Shown one piece after another: positions 13,909 through 19,143 of a DNA stretch of 19,143 nt (its first letter is position 1; each line of letters begins with the position of its first letter). Under the pieces are notes generated by a model. The model ran no database searches. It saw nothing but the letters and a program-made list of their open reading frames with translations, and was not told the DNA's origin. Origin of the DNA: Lachnospiraceae bacterium (GTDB taxonomy: Bacteria; Bacillota; Clostridia; Lachnospirales; Lachnospiraceae); the NCBI GenBank assembly GCA_024691145.1, contig JAILNW010000035.1, positions 1 through 19,143 of the forward strand, in the 5' to 3' direction. Both the position numbers and the translations under genes were made by a program.

Positions 13909-15042
13909 TTACTTATTAAACAAACCTTTCTTCTTGCCCTTTGAATCATCATCATCACTCTTCTTGCCTGTTACAGCATCATCATACTTCTTAAGTAACT
14001 CTTTCTGTTCAGAAGTAAGTTTTGTAGGTACCTGAACAACAAGCGTAACATAATGGTCTCCTCTTATCTGTTTATTACGAAGAGAAGGCACACCCTTACC
14101 ACGAAGTCTGACCTTAGTATCACTCTGAGTTCCTGGTTTTACAGTATATAATACGTCTCCGTCAACAGTGCTGATTCTTACATCTCCACCAAGTGCAGCC
14201 TGTGCAAATGAAATAGGTGCTGTTGAGAATATATCATAATCCTTTCTCTGGAAAATAGGATGTCTTGTTACAGTTACCTCAACAAGTAAATCTCCTCTTT
14301 CTCCACCATTAGTTCCTGGCTCACCTTTATCACGAATTCTGATACTCTGTGCATTATCAATACCAGCAGGAACAGAAACCTGAATCTTCTTTCTTCTGCT
14401 TATATATCCAGAACCAGAGCAGTCAGGACATCTGTCTTTTATAATCTTACCAGTTCCTCTACAGTCAGGACATGCCTGAACACTTCTTGTCATACCAAAA
14501 AGTGACTGTGTAGTCATAACAACCTGGCCTTTACCATCACACTTAGTACACTTCATAGGCTGAGTTCCAGGTCTTGCTCCAGAACCATGACACTTCTCAC
14601 ACTCTTCCTTAAGATTAATCTCAAGTTCCTTTTCAGTACCAAATACAGCCTCTTCAAATGTAATTCTGATTCCCGCTCTGACATTGGCTCCCTTTGTAGG
14701 GGCATTAGGATTACGTCTTCTTGAACCTCCGAAAATATCTCCAAATAAATCTCCGAAAATATCCCCCATATCTGTGAAGTCAAATCCGCCATATCCTGCA
14801 CCTGCTCCACCATTCTCAAATGCCTGATGTCCAAACTGGTCATACTGTCTACGTTTATCACTATCACTTAATACAGCATAAGCTTCAGATGCTTCCTTGA
14901 ACTTTGCTTCTGCTTCCTTATCTCCAGGATTAGTATCCGGGTGGTATTTCTTAGCTAAAGTTCTATATGCTTTTTTTAATTCATCATCAGTAGCATTTCT
15001 GCTGACACCTAAAACTTCATAATAATCTCTTTTATCAGCCAT
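13909..15042 (-). CDS. dnaJ: Chaperone protein DnaJ
   Basis: Hsp40 co-chaperone that delivers clients to DnaK and stimulates its ATPase. The J domain spans 5-70 with HPD at 34-36. A Gly/Phe region (about 75-108, including GDLFGDIFGG) follows. The zinc-finger domain has four CxxCxGxG repeats starting at 148, 165, 191 and 205, and the client-binding C-terminal domains run from about 220 to 350. The tail is lysine- and aspartate-rich. Length 377 is typical of full-length type I DnaJ. The AAAGGA site is 11 bases before the ATG. It is separated from dnaK by an 84-base gap with a long hairpin (15071-15117), which probably sets its level relative to DnaK. Confidence 0.98.
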   Translation of the reverse strand: MADKRDYYEVLGVSRNATDDELKKAYRTLAKKYHPDTNPGDKEAEAKFKEASEAYAVLSDSDKRRQYDQFGHQAFENGGAGAGYGGFDFTDMGDIFGDLFGDIFGGSRRRNPNAPTKGANVRAGIRITFEEAVFGTEKELEINLKEECEKCHGSGARPGTQPMKCTKCDGKGQVVMTTQSLFGMTRSVQACPDCRGTGKIIKDRCPDCSGSGYISRRKKIQVSVPAGIDNAQSIRIRDKGEPGTNGGERGDLLVEVTVTRHPIFQRKDYDIFSTAPISFAQAALGGDVRISTVDGDVLYTVKPGTQSDTKVRLRGKGVPSLRNKQIRGDHYVTLVVQVPTKLTSEQKELLKKYDDAVTGKKSDDDDSKGKKKGLFNK

Positions 15043-15070
15043 TATATTACATTCCTTTCATAACCCATAT

Positions 15071-15117
15071 AACGACACAAATAGGCCGTCAGAATATGAC
15101 CGCCTATCTGTGCCGTT
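15071..15117 (-). promoter_or_regulatory. Long intercistronic stem-loop between dnaK and dnaJ
   Basis: Two 21-base arms (15071-15091 and 15097-15117) flank a 5-base loop. On the plus strand three positions mismatch. In the minus-strand RNA two of these become G-U wobbles and only one G-G mismatch remains, so the fold suits the dnaK-dnaJ transcript. It begins 9 bases after the dnaK stop and is not followed by a U-run. A role in transcript processing, protection of the upstream mRNA from 3' decay, or partial termination is inference. Confidence 0.75.
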
Positions 15118-15126
15118 TATTACAGA

Positions 15127-16995
15127 CTAAATTTCTTTATAGTCTCCATCTACAACATCATCTGCTCCATATGAAGCATCACCTGCACTACCAGTACCAG
15201 CAGCATCAGCACCCTGTCCGGCTGCTCCTGCCTGTGCCTGCTCATAAACTTTCTGGAATAATGCCTGTGCACTAGTCATAAGTTTTTCTTTTGCAGCTTT
15301 AATATCTTCTACTTCTCCCTCAGACATAACCTCTGGATTAGATCTGTTAACAAGATCCTTTAAGTGGTTAAGGTCAGCCTCTACATTAGCCTTATCGTTA
15401 GCATCAATCTTGTCTCCAACTTCGTTAAGTGCCTTCTCTGTCTGGAATACCATAGAATCAGCATCGTTACGAACTTCAACTGCTTCTTTACGTTTCTTAT
15501 CCTGAGCTTCATACTCAGCTGCTTCCTTAACTGCCTTATCGATATCAGCATCTGATAAGTTAGAACCAGCAGTAATTGTTATATGCTGCTCTCTTCCTGT
15601 TCCAAGATCCTTGGCAGATACATTAACGATACCATTTGCATCGATATCAAATGTAACTTCGATCTGAGGAACACCTCTTCTTGCTGGTGGAATACCATCA
15701 AGTCTGAACTGTCCAAGGCTCTTATTGTCTTTAGCGAACTGTCTTTCACCCTGAACTACGTTAATATCAACTGCGCTCTGATTATCTGCTGCTGTAGAGA
15801 AAATCTGGCTCTTCTTTGTAGGAATTGTAGTATTTCTCTCGATAAGTCTTGTAGCAACACCACCCATAGTTTCAATTGAAAGTGAAAGTGGAGTTACATC
15901 AAGTAATAAGATATCGCCAGCACCAGCTTCTCCAGCTAACTTACCACCCTGGATAGAAGCACCAAGTGCAACACACTCATCTGGGTTAAGAGTCTTTGAA
16001 GGCTCATGTCCTGTTAACTGTCTAACCTTATCCTGTACTGCAGGAATACGAGTAGAACCACCAACAAGTAATACTTTGCTAAGTTCTGAAGCAGTCATGC
16101 CAGCTGCCTTTAAAGCATCCTGTACTGGAATAGCTGTTCTTTCAACAAGGTCGCTGGTAAGTTCATCAAACTTAGCTCTTGTAAGGTTCATATCAAAATG
16201 CTTTGGTCCCTCTGCTGTTGCAGTAATGAATGGGAGGTTGATATTAGTAGTTGTAGCTGATGATAATTCCTTCTTAGCCTTCTCAGCAGCTTCCTTTAAT
16301 CTCTGAAGTGCCATCTTATCTAATGATAAATCAACACCCTCAGCATTCTTAAATTCCTGAATCATATATCTTGTAATCTTCTCATCAAAATCATCACCAC
16401 CAAGTCTGTTATCACCTGATGTAGATAATACTTCGATTACACCATCACCGATTTCGATAATAGATACATCAAATGTTCCACCACCTAAATCGTAAACCAT
16501 AATCTTCTGCTCTTTTTCATTATCAAGACCATATGCTAAAGCTGCTGCTGTAGGCTCGTTGATGATTCTCTTAACATCAAGACCTGCAATCTTACCAGCA
16601 TCCTTAGTTGCCTGTCTCTGTGCATCATTGAAATATGCAGGAACTGTAATAACTGCCTCAGTAACCTTCTCTCCAAGATATCCTTCAGCATCACTCTTTA
16701 ACTTCTGAAGAATCATAGCTGAAATTTCCTGTGGAGAAAACTTCTTATCATCAATACTTACTCTGAAATCAGTTCCCATATGTCTCTTAATAGAAGAGAT
16801 TGTTTTATCTGAATTAGTAACTGCCTGACGTTTTGCAGGCTCACCTACTATTCTTTCACCTGTTTTTGTAAATGCTACAATTGAAGGAGTTGTTCTCATA
16901 CCCTCTGTATTAGCTATAACAGTTGGTTTTCCACCTTCCATAACTGCTACGCATGAGTTAGTTGTACCAAGATCGATACCTATAATTTTTCCCAT
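15127..16995 (-). CDS. dnaK: Chaperone protein DnaK (Hsp70)
   Basis: ATP-driven Hsp70 chaperone. The nucleotide-binding domain starts IIGIDLGTTNSCVAV and includes the three Hsp70 signature regions (IDLGTTNS; VYDLGGGTFDVSII; VLLVGGSTRIPAVQ). The interdomain linker is seen as DILLLDVTPLSLSIETMGG, where the more common LSLGIET has Ser for Gly. The substrate-binding domain and helical lid follow, with a Gly/Ala-rich tail ending DDVVDGDYKEI. The 622-residue length and lack of the Gram-negative insert in the ATPase domain fit Firmicutes. AGGTG lies seven bases before the ATG at 16995. Third gene of the HrcA-controlled operon. Confidence 0.99.
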   Translation of the reverse strand: MGKIIGIDLGTTNSCVAVMEGGKPTVIANTEGMRTTPSIVAFTKTGERIVGEPAKRQAVTNSDKTISSIKRHMGTDFRVSIDDKKFSPQEISAMILQKLKSDAEGYLGEKVTEAVITVPAYFNDAQRQATKDAGKIAGLDVKRIINEPTAAALAYGLDNEKEQKIMVYDLGGGTFDVSIIEIGDGVIEVLSTSGDNRLGGDDFDEKITRYMIQEFKNAEGVDLSLDKMALQRLKEAAEKAKKELSSATTTNINLPFITATAEGPKHFDMNLTRAKFDELTSDLVERTAIPVQDALKAAGMTASELSKVLLVGGSTRIPAVQDKVRQLTGHEPSKTLNPDECVALGASIQGGKLAGEAGAGDILLLDVTPLSLSIETMGGVATRLIERNTTIPTKKSQIFSTAADNQSAVDINVVQGERQFAKDNKSLGQFRLDGIPPARRGVPQIEVTFDIDANGIVNVSAKDLGTGREQHITITAGSNLSDADIDKAVKEAAEYEAQDKKRKEAVEVRNDADSMVFQTEKALNEVGDKIDANDKANVEADLNHLKDLVNRSNPEVMSEGEVEDIKAAKEKLMTSAQALFQKVYEQAQAGAAGQGADAAGTGSAGDASYGADDVVDGDYKEI

Positions 16996-17059
16996 AATGT
17001 TTCACCTAAACCTTTCATTATATAAACTTCATAATATACTTTATTAATTAAATCCCACT

Positions 17060-17842
17060 CTAATTGGCAACTTTAACCATGCTGTGTCTAACTACTGAGT
17101 CTCTATAAGTATAACCCTTTTGAAACTCTTCTGCAACAACATTCTCGCCTAATTCTTCATCATCAACATGCATTACTGCATTATGATAATCAGGATTAAA
17201 TTCTTTACCAACTGCTTCTATTGGTTTTACACCAATCTCTGAAAGAGTACTTAAGAACTGCTTATATATCTTATCAACACCCTGAACAAATGCATTATTC
17301 TTTTCTTCTTCAGATACTGCATCAAGTCCTCTTTCAAAATTATCAATAACAGGAAGAATCTTCTCTATAACACTCTTAGCTCCAATCTCAAACATGGCTG
17401 CTTTTTCTTTCTCGCTTCTCTTTCTGAAATTATCAAACTCTGCCATAGTTCTTACAAGTTTGTCATTAAGTTCTTCTATCTGAGTATCCTTCTTGTCTTT
17501 TTTCTCTTTCTTTTCTTTCTTAAACTTCTTCTTTTCTTCAGCCTGAGGTTTCTTCTTTTCTTCTTTAACTTCTTCCTTAACTTCCTCAGGTTCTTCAGTC
17601 TTAATATCCTCTGCCTTAACTTCCTGTTCAGTATTTTCAATAACTTCCTCTGCAGCTTGTGCAGTTTCTTCTACAACAGGCTCTTCACTGGATGTATCTT
17701 CCTGATAAACAGTTTCATTATCAGCAGATTCATTAGCTGTATATTCTGCCTTAGGAACTCCTCCGCTTTCTTTCTCAAGAAATTCTGCCCAGGCCATATC
17801 CAACTTATTCTTATCTGTATTACTCTTAGCTCCAGCCACCAA
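17060..17842 (-). CDS. grpE: Nucleotide exchange factor GrpE
   Basis: Releases ADP from DnaK. The family domain covers roughly the last 145 residues: a long coiled-coil helix (QIEELNDKLVRTMAEFDNFRKRS), a four-helix segment, and a C-terminal beta part with the signature DYHNAVMHVDDEEL...EEFQKGYTYRDSVVRHSMVKV. Ahead of it lies an unusually long, acidic and then lysine-rich low-complexity region of about 110 residues; typical GrpE is 180-200 residues in all. The start is uncertain. The frame opens at a TTG (17848) touching the AGGCGG ribosome site; the TTG at 17842 (six bases away) or GTG at 17839 (nine bases) are better spaced, and an ATG at 17797 lacks a site. The gene follows hrcA after about 20 bases. 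Confidence 0.95.
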   Translation of the reverse strand: MVAGAKSNTDKNKLDMAWAEFLEKESGGVPKAEYTANESADNETVYQEDTSSEEPVVEETAQAAEEVIENTEQEVKAEDIKTEEPEEVKEEVKEEKKKPQAEEKKKFKKEKKEKKDKKDTQIEELNDKLVRTMAEFDNFRKRSEKEKAAMFEIGAKSVIEKILPVIDNFERGLDAVSEEEKNNAFVQGVDKIYKQFLSTLSEIGVKPIEAVGKEFNPDYHNAVMHVDDEELGENVVAEEFQKGYTYRDSVVRHSMVKVAN

Positions 17843-17865
17843 CCTCAACCGCCTTTCATATATGC

Positions 17866-18900
17866 TTATTCTTCTTTATTCTTAAATATATCATCCAACT
17901 GTGTCATGAGATTCTGAAGTGTCTTAACAACCTTCTCATAATCCATTCTTTTAGGTCCTATTATACCAACCTTACCATAAACCCCCTCTTTTAATTCATA
18001 TGTTGCAGTAACAAGTGAACAATCCTTCATGGATTCAATAGGAGTTTCATTACCTATATAAACCTGTATGCCTCTGTTCTCCTCATCACTAAACTTATCA
18101 GTTATTAATTCTTTAAGGAGTTTCTTCTCCTCAAATGTATATAAAAGTTCTGATGCTTTCTCCTTATCACTAAGTTCAGGATACTTAAGTATATTAGTTG
18201 CACCACTTGTATATATCTCTGGTTCTCCTTCTTCCTTAATAGCTCTTGCAATCTCATCAAGTATGGTACTTACTATATCACTATATTCTCCAACCTGATC
18301 CTTAAGCTGCTGTATAAGTCCTATATTAATTGCTTCAATACCTAATCCCTGAAGGAATGTATTAAGAACAATGTTAAGTTTTAAAACAACTTCATTATCC
18401 ATACTTATGTCACAATTAATAATTCTATTCTTAACAACATTATCATTAAGTACAATTACAAGTAAAAGCTTATCCTGTTCAATCTCTGAAAGCTGTAAAA
18501 ACTTAACTACATAGCTGTTATATCTTGGCTTCGTAACCATGGAAGTATAATTTGTATTCATGGCTAATAATTTTGCCACCTGCTGCAACAGATTCTCTAA
18601 CCTGTCAGCCTTCTCTATGAGGTCATTCCTCATATCAGTAACTTCCTGTTCCTTGCTTTCCATCAATGTATCTACATAAAGTCTGTAACCCTTATCTGAT
18701 GGAATACGTCCTGCTGAAGTATGAGGCTGTATAATATAACCCATCTCTTCAAGATCAGACATCTCATTGCGAATGGTTGCAGAACTCAGATTCAAATCAG
18801 TATACTTTGAAATAGTTCTTGAACCAACAGGTTCTCCCGTATCCAGATAAGTTTTAATAATTGCCTGAAGTATCTTTAACTTTCTATCATCTAGTTCCAT
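17866..18900 (-). CDS. hrcA: Heat-inducible transcription repressor HrcA
   Basis: Repressor that binds CIRCE and shuts off dnaK (and usually groESL) until heat or misfolded protein titrates GroE. The N-terminal winged helix has KLKILQAIIKTYLDTGEPVG, SRTISKY and SSATIRNEMSDLEEMGYI, followed by HTSAGRIPSDKGYRLYVDTL. Later stretches include the VYIGNETP motif and YGKVGIIGPKRMDYEKVV near the C-terminus, all family-typical. The ATG at 18900 gives 344 residues, the usual length, with AAAGGCGGTG seven bases ahead. An in-frame ATG at 18930 falls inside the CIRCE spacer and is not the start. It is the first gene of the operon and represses itself through the adjacent operator. Confidence 0.97.
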   Translation of the reverse strand: MELDDRKLKILQAIIKTYLDTGEPVGSRTISKYTDLNLSSATIRNEMSDLEEMGYIIQPHTSAGRIPSDKGYRLYVDTLMESKEQEVTDMRNDLIEKADRLENLLQQVAKLLAMNTNYTSMVTKPRYNSYVVKFLQLSEIEQDKLLLVIVLNDNVVKNRIINCDISMDNEVVLKLNIVLNTFLQGLGIEAINIGLIQQLKDQVGEYSDIVSTILDEIARAIKEEGEPEIYTSGATNILKYPELSDKEKASELLYTFEEKKLLKELITDKFSDEENRGIQVYIGNETPIESMKDCSLVTATYELKEGVYGKVGIIGPKRMDYEKVVKTLQNLMTQLDDIFKNKEE

Positions 18901-18919
18901 CCATTCACCGCCTTTTTTG

Positions 18920-18946
18920 TTAGCACTCATTTTGGAAGAGTGCTAA
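18920..18946 (-). promoter_or_regulatory. CIRCE operator (HrcA-binding site)
   Basis: A perfect match to the CIRCE consensus, TTAGCACTC-N9-GAGTGCTAA, with both 9-base arms exact. It lies between the promoter and the hrcA start, 19 bases before the ATG, so it falls in the 5' leader. It explains HrcA control of hrcA-grpE-dnaK-dnaJ and of any genes reached by read-through. Confidence 0.98.
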
Positions 18947-18959
18947 TATCTTTATTAAT

Positions 18960-18988
18960 AAATTAACACTATAAATCCTCTTTGTCAA
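18960..18988 (-). promoter_or_regulatory. Promoter of the hrcA-grpE-dnaK-dnaJ operon
   Basis: On the minus strand a consensus TTGACA (18983-18988) is followed after 17 bases by a weaker TAATTT (18960-18965). Transcription would start just ahead of CIRCE, the standard layout for class I heat-shock operons. The -35 is clear; the exact -10 is less certain. Confidence 0.65.
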
Positions 18989-19015
18989 TACCTATTTTAA
19001 AAAAATTATAAAATT

Positions 19016-19143
19016 CTATATTTCTGACAATATGTAATTACTTATATCAAGACCTTTTTCCGAAAATGATATATACCCATTTTCATCTTTCATATACCCT
19101 TTTTGTATATATTTTTCCAATAATTCCTTATACTTATCCATGA
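19016..19143 (-). CDS. hemW: HemW C-terminal end (partial; radical SAM, coproporphyrinogen III oxidase-like)
   Basis: Only the last 41 codons and the TAG are in the window; the 5' part lies beyond the right edge. The visible tail reads KYKELLEKYIQKGYMKDENG, then YISFSEKGLDISNYILSEI. It matches the C-terminal winged-helix-like end of HemW (formerly HemN-like), where 'l.eeG.l......l.LT.kG...sN.il.ef' is typical. HemW is a heme-binding protein related to oxygen-independent coproporphyrinogen oxidase. The position directly before hrcA agrees with Bacillus lepA-hemW-hrcA. The call rests on the tail pattern plus gene order. Confidence 0.72.
   Translation of the reverse strand, partial: MDKYKELLEKYIQKGYMKDENGYISFSEKGLDISNYILSEI

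Noticed and set aside
18901..18930. Longer hrcA start at the ATG at 18930
   Set aside because: This ATG lies inside the CIRCE spacer and has no ribosome site; the ATG at 18900 has AAAGGCGGTG and gives the normal family length.
18989..19015. Terminator of hemW before the hrcA promoter
   Set aside because: A run of seven U is present on the minus strand, but the only pairing before it is a few A-U pairs; too weak to call.
1..19143. tRNA genes, riboswitches, CRISPR arrays, transposases or phage genes
   Set aside because: No cloverleaf with a conserved T-arm, no regular repeat-spacer series and no integrase or transposase motifs were found on reading both strands.

Overview
The window is AT-rich DNA from a low-GC Gram-positive bacterium. 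Gene content and order point to Clostridia, most likely a Lachnospiraceae-type organism. The grounds are an HrcA/CIRCE-controlled dnaK operon, an IreB/RuvX/DUF1292 cluster, a Crh-like HPr protein lacking the active-site histidine, a very short MltG-like protein and strong AGGAGG-type ribosome binding sites. The family-level placement is inference and no genus is claimed. No rRNA, tRNA, CRISPR array, transposase or phage gene was seen. All genes but one lie on the minus strand, so transcription mostly runs from the right end to the left.

Right part (19143 to about 9738, minus strand): the C-terminal tail of HemW, then a sigma-A-like promoter and a perfect CIRCE operator, then hrcA-grpE-dnaK-dnaJ-prmA-rsmE-cysteine desulfurase-thiI. 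This matches the Bacillus order hemW-hrcA-grpE-dnaK-dnaJ-prmA-rsmE-mtaB, with a desulfurase/thiI pair and a small plus-strand gene inserted before mtaB. A long hairpin sits between dnaK and dnaJ. The only plus-strand gene (9436-9666) encodes an HPr-fold protein with its own consensus promoter and a strong terminator.

Middle (9337 to about 2168, minus strand): mtaB, then a good promoter, then ireB, ruvX, a DUF1292 gene, ribonuclease J, a YlbF-family gene, a catalytic-domain-less MltG-like gene, a TrmR-type tRNA methyltransferase and a U32-family TrhP-type gene. This parallels Bacillus yrzL-yrrK-yrzB-yrrL-yrrM-yrrN/yrrO, with the RNase J and YlbF genes inserted. The RNase J reading frame is cut by one in-frame TAA at a normally invariant serine codon; the 67 codons after it remain intact and conserved. 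A compact repeat/inverted-repeat element lies between ireB and ruvX, and a structured leader precedes the RNase J gene.

Left part (2152 to 148, minus strand): a promoter, an ExbB/TolQ/MotA-like gene, an ExbD/TolR-like gene and a small single-pass membrane protein, closed by a strong terminator. It looks like an uncharacterised ion-driven envelope module in an organism expected to have no outer membrane. Positions 1-147 are AT-rich and hold nothing I can name.

Together the genes cover protein folding (DnaK system), translation upkeep (PrmA, RsmE, ThiI with its desulfurase, MtaB, TrmR, TrhP), RNA decay (RNase J, YlbF), regulation (HrcA, IreB, HPr-like) and an envelope module.
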